In this document: piece after piece, positions 14,982 to 23,345 of the stretch
Layout of the letters: each line of letters begins with the position of its first letter
Position numbering within the stretch: the stretch's first letter is position 1
Origin: an uncultured Collinsella sp.
Lineage (GTDB): Bacteria; Actinomycetota; Coriobacteriia; Coriobacteriales; Coriobacteriaceae
Assembly (NCBI GenBank): GCA_900542965.1
Contig: UQPY01000023.1
Span: 1 to 32,953, forward strand
Reading direction: 5' to 3'
Length of the DNA stretch: 32,953 bases
The notes under the pieces: generated by a model
Database searches by the model: none
What the model was told of the DNA's origin: nothing
Seen by the model: only the letters and a program-made list of their open reading frames with translations
Position numbers and translations under genes: made by a program

Positions 14982-17576
14982 TTGAAGCTCATCATCGCCG
15001 AGAAAAACGACGCCGCGCGTCAGATCGCTGAGCGGCTGTCCACGGGTAAGCCCAAAAAGGACAAGGTGTACAACACCGCCATCTACCGTTTTGAGTGGAA
15101 GGGCGAGGAGTGCGTGACCATCGGCCTTGCCGGTCACATCCTGGCGCCCGATTTTTGCGACAGCGTGCTGTTCGATAAAAAGCTGGGATGGTATTCGGTC
15201 ACCGAGGACGGCGAGATACTGCCGGCCGACATGCCCGATGGCCTGGCCCGCCCACCGTACGATACCAAGCGTAAGCCGTTCCTTGCCGATGGCATTTCCA
15301 TCAAGGGCTGGAAGCTCGAGAGCCTGCCTTACCTCACCTGGGCGCCCGTCATTAAGCTACCGGCCGAGAAGGAACTCATTCGCTCGCTCAAGAACCTTGC
15401 CAAGAAGTCCGACAGCGTCATTATCGCCACGGACTTCGACCGCGAGGGCGAGCTGATCGGCTCGGACGCCCTCAACAAGGTACGCGAGGTTGCGCCGGAC
15501 TTGCCGGTCGCCCGCGCCCAGTACTCTTCGTTTACCAAGGCCGAGATCACGCAGGCCTTCGATAATCTCGTCTCGCTCGACCAGAACCTGGCCGATGCCG
15601 GCGAGAGCCGTCAGCACATCGACCTCATTTGGGGCGCGGTGCTCACGCGCTACCTGACGCTCGCCAAGTTTGGCGGCTTTGGCAACGTACGCTCCGCCGG
15701 CCGCGTGCAGACGCCGACGCTTGCCCTGGTGGTCGAGCGCGAGCGCGAGCGCATGGCGTTTGTGCCCGAGGACTATTGGCAGATTCGTGGCATGGGCGCC
15801 GCGCAGGGTGCTGCCGAGGACGACCGCTTTAAGATCGCTCACAAGACGGCGCGCTTTACCGACAAGGATGCTGCTGAGACGGCGTACGGCCATGTTAACG
15901 GCGTTTCGACGGCAACCGTCGCCGCGGTGACCAAGCGCTCGCGCAAGCAGCAGCCGCCCACGCCGTTTGCGACCACCTCGCTGCAGGCTGCCGCCGCGGC
16001 CGAGGGCATCTCGCCTGCGCGTACCATGCGCATCGCCGAGTCCCTCTACATGGCCGGTCTCATCAGCTACCCGCGTGTCGACAACACCGTGTACCCTGCG
16101 ACGCTCGACTTGGGCGGCGTGGTGAGCGACCTGGCAAAGATCAATCCGGCGCTGGCGCCCGTATGCAAAAAGGTCCTCGCCGGCCCCATGAAGCCCACGC
16201 GCGGCAAGGTCGAGACCACCGACCACCCGCCTATCTATCCTACGGGCGAGGGCGACCCGTCCGCGCTCGACGGTGGTCAGCGCAAGCTCTACGACCTCAT
16301 CGCCCGCCGCTTCCTGGCAACGCTTATGGGTCCTGCGACCATCGAGAACACCAAGCTCGAGCTCGATGTGAACGGCGAGCCGTTCGTGGCATCGGGCGAT
16401 GTGCTTGTGACCCCGGGTTTCCGCGAGGCATACCCGTACGGTCTTAAGCGCGACGAGCAGATGCCGCCGCTGGAGCAGGGTGACACGGTCGACGTGTTCG
16501 ACATTAAGCTCGAGGCCAAGCAGACCGAGCCGCCCGCGCGCTACAGCCAGGGCAAGCTCGTGCAGGAGATGGAAAAGCGCGGCCTGGGCACCAAGTCCAC
16601 GCGCGCGAGCATCATCGAGCGCCTGTACGCCGTGCGCTATCTCAAAAACGATCCCGTGGAGCCGAGCCAGCTGGGCATCGCCATCATCGATGCACTGTCG
16701 CAGTTTGCCCCGCGCATCACGAGCCCCGATATGACCAGCGAGCTCGACGGCGACATGACCCGCGTGGAGCGCGGCGAGGACACCGAAGAGCATGTCGTGA
16801 CGCACTCGCGCGCGCTGCTGGCCGGTGTGCTCGACGAGCTGCTCAAGCATACGCAGGAACTGGGCGACGCCATCAGCGACGCCGTCACGGCCGATGCGCG
16901 CGTGGGCACCTGCCCCAAGTGCGGCAAGGATCTGGTTATGAAGACGAGTGCCAAGACCCGTGGCAGCTTCATTGGCTGCATGGGCTGGCCCGACTGCGAC
17001 GTGACCTATCCGGTGCCGAGTGGCGTCAAGGTAAGCCCGCTCGAGGGCGAGGCCGCCGTGTGCCCCGAATGCGGTGCACCGCGTATTAAGTGCCAGCCGT
17101 TCCGCCAAAAGGCTTTCGAGATCTGCGTGAACCCGACGTGCCCCACCAACTACGAACCCGACCTTAAGGTGGGCGAGTGCAAGGTGTGTGCCGAGGCCGG
17201 ACGCCATGGCGACCTGATCGCGCACAAGAGCGAGAAGAGCGGTAAGCGCTTTATCCGCTGCACCAACTATGACGATTGCGGCGTGAGCTATCCGCTGCCG
17301 GCGCGTGGCAAGCTCGAGGCGACGGGTGAGACCTGTCCCGAGTGCGGCGCTCCCATCGTGGTGGTCAACACGGCGCGCGGTCCGTGGCGTATCTGTGTCA
17401 ACATGGACTGCCCGACCAAGGAGAAGAAGCCCGCCCGCGGCCGCAAGACTGCGACCAAGGCGAGCACGGCGAAGAAGACGACGGCGGCCAAGAAGACGAC
17501 GGCTAAGAAAGCCACTGCCGCCAAAAAGACGACCGCGAAGAAGTCGACTGCCAAGAAAACAGCCGCCGACAAGTAA
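14982..17576 (+). CDS. topA: Type IA DNA topoisomerase (archaeal-TopA-like topoisomerase I)
   Basis: Relaxes negative supercoils by cutting one strand. The 864 residues start with the Toprim domain (KLIIAEKNDAARQIAERL, then ATDFDREGE with the metal-binding acidic residues). The catalytic tyrosine is Tyr363 in GLISYPRVDN. Four C-terminal zinc ribbons follow from Cys644 on (CPKCG, CPECG, CKVC, CPECG, each with a second Cys pair), then a lysine/alanine/threonine tail of about 45 residues. The N-terminus resembles archaeal TopA or TopB more than E. coli TopA. TTG at 14982 is the start, 6 nt after AGGAG. TopB is the main alternative. Confidence 0.9.
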   Translation: MKLIIAEKNDAARQIAERLSTGKPKKDKVYNTAIYRFEWKGEECVTIGLAGHILAPDFCDSVLFDKKLGWYSVTEDGEILPADMPDGLARPPYDTKRKPFLADGISIKGWKLESLPYLTWAPVIKLPAEKELIRSLKNLAKKSDSVIIATDFDREGELIGSDALNKVREVAPDLPVARAQYSSFTKAEITQAFDNLVSLDQNLADAGESRQHIDLIWGAVLTRYLTLAKFGGFGNVRSAGRVQTPTLALVVERERERMAFVPEDYWQIRGMGAAQGAAEDDRFKIAHKTARFTDKDAAETAYGHVNGVSTATVAAVTKRSRKQQPPTPFATTSLQAAAAAEGISPARTMRIAESLYMAGLISYPRVDNTVYPATLDLGGVVSDLAKINPALAPVCKKVLAGPMKPTRGKVETTDHPPIYPTGEGDPSALDGGQRKLYDLIARRFLATLMGPATIENTKLELDVNGEPFVASGDVLVTPGFREAYPYGLKRDEQMPPLEQGDTVDVFDIKLEAKQTEPPARYSQGKLVQEMEKRGLGTKSTRASIIERLYAVRYLKNDPVEPSQLGIAIIDALSQFAPRITSPDMTSELDGDMTRVERGEDTEEHVVTHSRALLAGVLDELLKHTQELGDAISDAVTADARVGTCPKCGKDLVMKTSAKTRGSFIGCMGWPDCDVTYPVPSGVKVSPLEGEAAVCPECGAPRIKCQPFRQKAFEICVNPTCPTNYEPDLKVGECKVCAEAGRHGDLIAHKSEKSGKRFIRCTNYDDCGVSYPLPARGKLEATGETCPECGAPIVVVNTARGPWRICVNMDCPTKEKKPARGRKTATKASTAKKTTAAKKTTAKKATAAKKTTAKKSTAKKTAADK

Positions 17577-17597
17577 CGGCGCAGTCGAAACATTGCC

Positions 17598-17641
17598 CAA
17601 AAAAACGAGCGAGGACCCCGCGATCCTCGCTCGGTTTTTTG
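17598..17641. terminator. Bidirectional terminator between topA and the zinc-ribbon gene
   Basis: CGAGCGAGGA and TCCTCGCTCG form a 10-bp stem with an 8-nt loop. A-run before and T-run after let it work in both directions. Confidence 0.85.
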
Positions 17642-17642
17642 A

Positions 17643-17700
17643 CCGGCAGTTAGGGACGTTCTTTTTCTGCCGGCAGTTTAGGAACGTCCCTAACTGCCGG
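17643..17700. repeat. GGGAC palindrome, copy 1
   Basis: Outer arms CCGGCAGTTAGGGACGTTC and its exact complement (17682-17700) enclose the inner palindrome CTGCCGGCAG. A second copy lies at 18763-18819, on the other side of the zinc-ribbon gene. Where this copy has TTAGGGAC, the other has TTGGGGAC, with the matching change in the opposite arm. Confidence 0.85.
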
Positions 17701-17718
17701 CTCGGGAACGACAAAGCG

Positions 17719-18702
17719 CTAGTTCACCTCGACAGGCTTGGCGCCGGGATAGCGCTCCTCAAAGTCTAGGCGGTACTTATTGTCATTGGTGCCCGCCACG
17801 TTGTCGCGCGACAGCGGCGCCACGATCTCATTCTTGTGGTCCGCAGGCTTGGCGTATTTCAGGCTGATCTCCCAGGCATCACAGATTGCGTCAATGCGGT
17901 GATCCAGGTCGTCGTACAGGGCGATGATGTCCTTCCAGGAGCTGTAGTTCTTGGAGCTCGTCGGGACGTCCAGGTCCTCGACGATGTCGTAATACTGCTC
18001 GATGGTGTCCTCCGTGCGCTCGGCGACGTCGGCGAGATTTTGACGGGTGGTTCGATCCTCTTCCAGATAGTTGCCGTTGAAGTTCTGCGCGCAGCCACGG
18101 ACCTGGCTGTCGAGATCTTCGAGCAGGTCGTAGTATTCGCTCAGTCGGCGGTAGAGGTTCTGCTCAGAGAGCGTTGCTTCGCCGCCATCCTCGTCGTCAT
18201 CATCGTCATCGTCGTACAGGCTGTTGGGATCGCCGAGAGGCTCAAGGTCATCATCGTCAACATCGTGGTGCAGCTTGGTAACCTCGGCGGTCGTCTGCGT
18301 ACCGGCGTTGTCGAAAGGCTTGATCACAAAGAAAATGACCAGGGCGATGATGATCGCCACCAGCACAACGATAACGGCGATAAGCGGCCCGGTGCCGCTC
18401 TTTTTGGAAGCGGGGGTCTGTGGCGAAGCGGGCGCGTATGCGGGAGCCGGCTGCTGTTGGGGCGAGCCGCTCGCGACGGGTATGCGCTGCGTGGTCTCGA
18501 CGGCCTCGGTCCTTGCGGCGGGGTCGGGGCTATAGGCGAGGGGGTCGTCCGCCTTGGCTTGCGGCGCATCAAGGGAGCCGGTCTGCTCAAAAGCGGGCTG
18601 GCTATCGCTCGCGGCTGTTTGCTCAACGGGTGCACCGCACGAGGTGCAGAACTTGGCATCATCTGCAAGACGCTTGCCGCACGAGGCGCAATACCGAGAC
18701 AT
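17719..18702 (-). CDS. Zinc-ribbon, single-pass membrane protein of unknown function
   Basis: 327 residues in four parts: a zinc ribbon (Cys5, Cys8, Cys19, Cys22), a Pro/Ala/Gln-rich linker, one membrane helix at about 105-127 (LIAVIVVLVAIIIALVIFF), and an outside domain that begins with a poly-Asp stretch and continues as a probably helical region (YRRLSEYYDLLEDLDSQVRG). By the positive-inside rule the zinc ribbon is cytosolic. Such proteins are common in Gram-positives but have no settled role. AAAGGAG precedes the ATG. It is a single-gene unit bracketed by two palindromes. Confidence 0.85.
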   Translation of the reverse strand: MSRYCASCGKRLADDAKFCTSCGAPVEQTAASDSQPAFEQTGSLDAPQAKADDPLAYSPDPAARTEAVETTQRIPVASGSPQQQPAPAYAPASPQTPASKKSGTGPLIAVIVVLVAIIIALVIFFVIKPFDNAGTQTTAEVTKLHHDVDDDDLEPLGDPNSLYDDDDDDDEDGGEATLSEQNLYRRLSEYYDLLEDLDSQVRGCAQNFNGNYLEEDRTTRQNLADVAERTEDTIEQYYDIVEDLDVPTSSKNYSSWKDIIALYDDLDHRIDAICDAWEISLKYAKPADHKNEIVAPLSRDNVAGTNDNKYRLDFEERYPGAKPVEVN

Positions 18703-18762
18703 TGCCACTCCTTTCGCCACATTTCAATGCAATACGACGATTATACCCAGCGTACAAAAAAG

Positions 18763-18819
18763 CCGGCAGTTGGGGACGTTCCTTTTCTGCCGGCAGTTTA
18801 GGAACGTCCCCAACTGCCG
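18763..18819. repeat. GGGAC palindrome, copy 2
   Basis: The arms CGGCAGTTGGGGACGTTCC (18764-18782) and its exact complement (18801-18819) enclose the same inner CTGCCGGCAG palindrome as copy 1. It sits in the divergent spacer between the zinc-ribbon gene and tmk. Confidence 0.85.
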
Positions 18820-18840
18820 CCCCAAACGACTAGGTCGGAT

Positions 18841-18869
18841 TTGGGGTGCGCCGGACGCTGGGGTATCAT
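18841..18869 (+). promoter_or_regulatory. Promoter of tmk-holB-ricT
   Basis: TTGGGG (18841-18846), a 17-bp spacer and TATCAT (18864-18869) form a sigma-70-like promoter about 50 nt before tmk. Confidence 0.5.
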
Positions 18870-18921
18870 GGCTTGGTTGATATATCTGCATTTACGCGCC
18901 TTGTAGGAAGGGGCTGCGCCC

Positions 18922-19605
18922 ATGGCTTTTGAGCCCGCTCAACATAGCTTCATTACGCTCGAGGGCGTCGATGGCGCCGGCAAGTCCACGCAGGCGCGCC
19001 TGCTTGCCCGCGCGCTCGAACTCGCTGGCTATCAGGTTGTGAGCCTGCGCGAGCCGGGCGGCACTGCCATCAGCGAAAAGATTCGCGCCCTGCTGCTCGA
19101 CCCTGCCAACACGACGATGGGCGATACCTGCGAGCTGTTGCTCTACGAGGCTGCGCGTGCCCAGCTGGTGCACGAGGTCATCGCGCCCGCCCTCGCTGCC
19201 GGCAAGGTGGTCCTGTGCGATCGCTTCTACGATTCCACGACCTGCTACCAGGCATTTGCCGATGGGCTCGACCGCCAGATGGTGCGCGACGCCAACAACC
19301 TGGCCGTCGCGGGAACGCACCCGGCGCTCACGCTCGTCTACCACATCACGCCCGAGCAGGCGGCGCTGCGCATGGCAGCCCGTGGCGCGGCAGATCGCAT
19401 GGAGGCTAAGGGCATGGCATTCCAGGAGCGTGTCTACGAGGGGTTTTGCGCAATTGCTGCCGAGGAGCCAGACCGCGTAAAGCTCATCGACGCCACTACG
19501 ACCGTCGAGGAAGTCTTCGAGAAGACGGTCGAGCAGGTTCGCGCGTACGGTCTCGACATTCCGCAGGAAGCCGTCGCCGCCGCGCTTGCCAAGGAGGCCG
19601 AGTAA
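18922..19605 (+). CDS. tmk: Thymidylate kinase
   Basis: Phosphorylates dTMP to dTDP. The 227 residues include the P-loop at 15-23 (GVDGAGKST), the nucleotide-binding LREPGGT, the DRFYDSTTCYQ signature and the lid region RMEAKGMAFQERV. The C-terminus is slightly longer than usual. A purine-rich AGGAAGGGG lies upstream of the ATG. It is followed after one base by holB. Confidence 0.97.
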   Translation: MAFEPAQHSFITLEGVDGAGKSTQARLLARALELAGYQVVSLREPGGTAISEKIRALLLDPANTTMGDTCELLLYEAARAQLVHEVIAPALAAGKVVLCDRFYDSTTCYQAFADGLDRQMVRDANNLAVAGTHPALTLVYHITPEQAALRMAARGAADRMEAKGMAFQERVYEGFCAIAAEEPDRVKLIDATTTVEEVFEKTVEQVRAYGLDIPQEAVAAALAKEAE

Positions 19606-19606
19606 C

Positions 19607-20734
19607 ATGGCCCCCGCTCAGGCAAGCCTGCTGGCCAAGCTCGACACCCAACAGCGCGTGCGCGACTTCTTGACCAACGCCATCGCAAGCGGCCGCGCAT
19701 CGCACGCCTACCTGTTCTTGGGCGCGCCCGGCGCCGGTAAGCTCGACGCCGCATGGGCGCTTGCCCAGGCATTCCTGTGCGAGCAGGGCGGCTGTGGCTC
19801 GTGCGACAGCTGCGTACGCGTCGCCCGCCATACGCATCCCGACGTGCACTATTACACGCCCGAAAGTGCTACGGGCTACCTCATCGCGCAGACCCGCGAG
19901 CTGCTCGACGACGTGCCCCTGGCACCCATCCGCGCCAAGGCAAAGGTCTACATCATCGACCGTGCCGAACAGCTGCGCGCCAACACCGCCAACGCGCTGC
20001 TCAAAACGCTCGAGGAACCGCCCGAGGGTGTCATGTTCATCCTGTTGGGCACCTCGGCCGACGTGATGCTGCCCACCATCGTGAGCCGCTGCCAGTGCGT
20101 GCCGTTTCGGCTGGTGTCGCCTACTGTGGCCGCGCAGGCCGTGAGCCGCGCCACCGGTCAGGATCTCGCGCGCTGCCGCATGGCCGTCGCCGTGGCGGGA
20201 AGCCCCACGCGTGGTATCGAGTTCCTCAAGAGCGCCGAGCGCCAGGACGCCCGTCGCCAGATGGTCCGCGTCATCGACTCGCTCATCGCCGCCGACGAGG
20301 CCGATGTGCTCAGTCGCGCCAAGTCGCTCATCGTCGCCGTCAAGGCGCCGCTCGCCGAGGTCAAGTCCACGCAGGAAAAGGTGCTCGAGCAAAATGCCGA
20401 CTACCTGTCGCGTGGAGCATTGAAGCAGCTTGAGGACCGCAACAAGCGCGAACTCAACGCGCGCGAGCGTTCGGGTATCATGGAAGCGCTGGCGAGCGCG
20501 CGGACGCTCATGCGCGACGTGCTGCTGACGCTTCAGGATGAGGCGGCAGACGTTGTGAACGAGGACGTGCGCGACACGATCGGGCGGCTTGCCGCCGCGA
20601 CCAATGTTGCGGGTGCCACCCAGGCGCTCGAGGCGGTCGCAACCGCCGAGCGCAACATCGCCAGAAACGTTACTCCCCAGCTGGCCATCGAGGTCATGCT
20701 GTTCGATATCAGGAAGGCACTGAAATGCCGTTAG
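19607..20734 (+). CDS. holB: DNA polymerase III subunit delta-prime
   Basis: Clamp-loader subunit of the replisome. The 375 residues show a degenerate P-loop GAPGAGKLD (39-47, Leu after Lys instead of Thr/Ser, so probably no ATP hydrolysis), a zinc module with Cys58, Cys63, Cys66 and Cys69, the ALLKTLEEPPEG segment and VSRCQC. ATG 19607 follows AAGGAGG at 9 nt. It overlaps ricT by 10 nt, so translation is probably coupled. The tmk-holB-ricT order parallels tmk...holB-yaaT in Bacillus subtilis. Confidence 0.94.
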   Translation: MAPAQASLLAKLDTQQRVRDFLTNAIASGRASHAYLFLGAPGAGKLDAAWALAQAFLCEQGGCGSCDSCVRVARHTHPDVHYYTPESATGYLIAQTRELLDDVPLAPIRAKAKVYIIDRAEQLRANTANALLKTLEEPPEGVMFILLGTSADVMLPTIVSRCQCVPFRLVSPTVAAQAVSRATGQDLARCRMAVAVAGSPTRGIEFLKSAERQDARRQMVRVIDSLIAADEADVLSRAKSLIVAVKAPLAEVKSTQEKVLEQNADYLSRGALKQLEDRNKRELNARERSGIMEALASARTLMRDVLLTLQDEAADVVNEDVRDTIGRLAAATNVAGATQALEAVATAERNIARNVTPQLAIEVMLFDIRKALKCR

Positions 20735-22425
20735 TCGTACCCGTTAAGTTTACCTACGCCTCGCGCGACCTGTGGTTCGACCCGCAGGATCTGGATATCC
20801 TCGAGGCCGATTATGCCATTTGCTCCACCGAGCGCGGAACCGAGATCGGCCTGGTCACGGCCGATCCCTTCGAGGTGCCGCAAGACGAGATCGGTCAGCC
20901 GCTCAAGCCCGTGTTGCGCGTGGCGAGCGACATCGACCTGCAGCTTGCCGACGACCTGGCCATCCAGGGCGACGAGGCCATGGTCGACTTCCGCCGCCTG
21001 GTCAAGGAGCTCGACCTCGATATGAAACCGGTGGGCGTCGAGTACCTGTTTGGCGGCGAGAAGGCCGTGTTCTACTTTGCGGCCGAGGAGCGCGTCGATT
21101 TTCGCCAGCTCGTCAAGGATCTGTCCTCGACGCTGCACATTCGCGTCGACATGCGCCAGATCGGCGTGCGCGACGAGACCCGCCTGGTGGGCGGCTATGC
21201 CCAGTGCGGACAGGAGCTCTGCTGCACGCGCTTTGGCGGACAGTTTGAGCCCGTCTCGATCCGCATGGCAAAAGAGCAGGACCTGCCGCTCAATTCCTCC
21301 AAGATCAGCGGCGTTTGCGGCCGACTGATGTGCTGCCTGCGCTATGAGTTCGAAGCGTACAAGGACTTTAAGAGCCGCGCGCCCAAAAAGAAGACGCTTA
21401 TCGATACGCCGCTCGGCAAGGCGCGTATTCAGGAATATGACACGCCGCGCGAGCAGCTGGTGCTGCGCCTGGAGAACGGCAAGGTCTTTAAGGTCAACCT
21501 GGCTGATATGACCTGCTCGGAGGGCTGCAAAAAGAAGGCCGCCGAGCAGGGCTGCAACTGCCGCCCCGACTGCGTGACGCGCGACGTGCTCGAGCGCATC
21601 GAGTCGCCCGAGATGCGCCTGGCGCTCATGGAGCTCGACCGCGAGAACGGCGTCGACGTGGGCGATGGCCTGTCGAGCGCCGACCGTCTTGCTGGCACGT
21701 CGATGCCCAAGCGCCGTCGTCGCGATGCGGACGCCGATACCCGTGCCGGTCAGAGCCAAGGCGAGGGTCGCGGCCGCGGTAAGGGTCGCGGCAAGGCCGA
21801 GGCACCCGAGGCCGAGGAGGCTGCCGGTGGACGTCGCCGCCGCAAGCGCTCGGGTTCGGGCGATGCCGGCGAGGCCGCTCCCGCAGGCAAGAATTCCCCC
21901 CGCGAGCGCGAGGCTCAGCAGCCCCAGCAGCAAAACCGCGGCGGTGGCATGAATCCCACGCGCCGTCGCCGTCGCCATTTGTCGAGCGAGGAGCGCGAGG
22001 ACGCCTTCCGCGCCGCAGCCGCTCGCGAAGCCGGTGCCGCCCCCAAGGGTGGTTCGGGTTCTGATACGCCTGCCGACAAGGGTGGCAAGCAGCGCAACGA
22101 TGACGAGCGCGTCCCGCGTCCGCGTCGTCGTCATTCTTCGGGCGCGCAGCAAAAGCCCTCGGTGCCCTCCGTGGCCGATCAGGTCTCGGATGGCGAGGTC
22201 AAGGTCACACGTCGTCGCCCCGGAGATGGCGGAGGGGCGGCTGCCAAGGCCGCGCGCGGCGCTGCTCGCGACGAACGCGAGTCGCGCGAAGATCGTGGTG
22301 GCGAGGGTTCGGCCGACCAGGGCCAGAAGCGCCGTCGCCGTCGTCGTTCCCGCAAGCCGCGTCAAGATGGTGGCGAGGGCTCGACCCAAAACTCGTCCGC
22401 ACCGCAACCGCCCACCGGCGAATAG
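20725..22425 (+). CDS. ricT: PSP1-domain protein RicT/YaaT with a long arginine-rich tail
   Basis: In Bacillus subtilis RicT joins RicA and RicF in an iron-sulfur complex that assists RNase Y in mRNA processing. Residues 1-270 cover the PSP1 region: VKFTYASRDLWFDP, then two conserved cysteine clusters, CGQELCC (161-167) and CGRLMCC (198-204), with more cysteines in CSEGC and CNCRPDC. From about residue 327 to 566 a low-complexity tail follows, with repeated RRRRR blocks, RGRGKGRG, and Gln- and Glu-rich stretches, about 240 residues that B. subtilis YaaT lacks. The tail looks RNA-binding. The start overlaps holB. Confidence 0.9.
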   Translation: MPLVVPVKFTYASRDLWFDPQDLDILEADYAICSTERGTEIGLVTADPFEVPQDEIGQPLKPVLRVASDIDLQLADDLAIQGDEAMVDFRRLVKELDLDMKPVGVEYLFGGEKAVFYFAAEERVDFRQLVKDLSSTLHIRVDMRQIGVRDETRLVGGYAQCGQELCCTRFGGQFEPVSIRMAKEQDLPLNSSKISGVCGRLMCCLRYEFEAYKDFKSRAPKKKTLIDTPLGKARIQEYDTPREQLVLRLENGKVFKVNLADMTCSEGCKKKAAEQGCNCRPDCVTRDVLERIESPEMRLALMELDRENGVDVGDGLSSADRLAGTSMPKRRRRDADADTRAGQSQGEGRGRGKGRGKAEAPEAEEAAGGRRRRKRSGSGDAGEAAPAGKNSPREREAQQPQQQNRGGGMNPTRRRRRHLSSEEREDAFRAAAAREAGAAPKGGSGSDTPADKGGKQRNDDERVPRPRRRHSSGAQQKPSVPSVADQVSDGEVKVTRRRPGDGGGAAAKAARGAARDERESREDRGGEGSADQGQKRRRRRRSRKPRQDGGEGSTQNSSAPQPPTGE

Positions 22426-22488
22426 TGCCCGCAAACGGATTTAACCTGCCTGACCCCAAACGCGTCGGGGTACCATGACGCTGAATCA

Positions 22489-22524
22489 ACAACCCTCCCT
22501 GCGACCGAGCGTAGGGAGGGTTGT
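22489..22524 (+). promoter_or_regulatory. Hairpin covering the comF ribosome-binding site
   Basis: ACAACCCTCCCT (22489-22500) and AGGGAGGGTTGT (22513-22524) form a perfect 12-bp stem, extendable by three pairs. The right arm contains GGGAGGG, the ribosome-binding site 7 nt before the GTG start of comF. No T-run follows. Confidence 0.6.
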
Positions 22525-22527
22525 GTC

Positions 22528-23334
22528 GTGAAGAGCCATCTGAACAAATTGAGCCGTCTGCAGGGTGCTGGCATCCTACCGTTTGCGGACGAATTGTTAC
22601 CGTTTGCCGAGCAGGCGGCGCACGAGGCGCTTGAGGCGTTGTCGCCCACGCGATGTGCTGGCTGCGAGCGCGCCGGCGCGCTTATTTGCCAAGACTGCCT
22701 GGCCGCGCTCGCGCTCATTGACCCACGTTATAGCTGCACCCGATGCGGAGCCCCGTTTGGAGACTTGCTGTGCACCGAGTGCTCGGTCGAGGGTGCGTCT
22801 TCGGCGATGGCCGAAGCGCTCGACCGGTGCCTGGCATGTGCCGTTTACACACATCCGCTGCCGCGGATCATTAAAGCGTACAAAGACGCGGGCGAGCGAC
22901 GCCTGGCACCGTATCTGGCAGAGCTGCTATACGACACCGCCTTACATGCCCAGGTCGCGGCACCCGAACGCTTAGGCGGTGTGTTGTCCGGCGCCGATGC
23001 AGTGGTGTTTGTGCCCGCGACGGCGGCGGCGTTTCGGCGACGCGGCTTCGATCATATGGAAGCCATCGCGCGCCCATTTTGCGAGCTGTCGGGTGTTCCG
23101 CTGCTCGACGCCCTCGTTAAGTACGGACATGGCGACCAGCGTGAACTCGGTCGTGAAGAACGCCGTGAACGTGCCCGAGGCATGTACGAGACCGTTGAGG
23201 ATGTGCGGGGCAAGCACCTGCTGCTTATCGACGACGTTATCACCACGGGTGCGACGATGGCAGCGGCTTCGGCGGAACTCAAACGCGCCGGTGCCGCGGC
23301 CGTTGATGGCCTCGCTATCGCACGCGTTTGGTAG
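22528..23334 (+). CDS. comF: ComF-family phosphoribosyltransferase-like protein
   Basis: Related to ComFC/GntX, which in competent bacteria helps DNA uptake. The 268 residues have an N-terminal zinc module of two CxxC pairs (CAGC with CQDC, CTRC with CTEC), a linker, and a phosphoribosyltransferase domain ending with the PRPP loop LLLIDDVITTGAT. VPATAAAFRRRGFDHMEAIA matches the family VP...R.RGFNQ motif, with Asp-His for Asn-Gln. GTG 22528 is the start, after GGGAGGG. That site is buried in a hairpin. Confidence 0.9.
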   Translation: MKSHLNKLSRLQGAGILPFADELLPFAEQAAHEALEALSPTRCAGCERAGALICQDCLAALALIDPRYSCTRCGAPFGDLLCTECSVEGASSAMAEALDRCLACAVYTHPLPRIIKAYKDAGERRLAPYLAELLYDTALHAQVAAPERLGGVLSGADAVVFVPATAAAFRRRGFDHMEAIARPFCELSGVPLLDALVKYGHGDQRELGREERRERARGMYETVEDVRGKHLLLIDDVITTGATMAAASAELKRAGAAAVDGLAIARVW

Positions 23335-23345
23335 GGGTGATTCGT

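Noticed and set aside
15357..17714. A 785-codon open frame on the minus strand over topA
   Set aside because: Antisense shadow of a well-supported topoisomerase, with low-complexity Arg/Leu/His translation and no ribosome-binding site.
20731..22434. A 567-codon minus-strand frame over ricT
   Set aside because: Mirror of the arginine-rich coding strand; Ala/Leu-rich without motifs.
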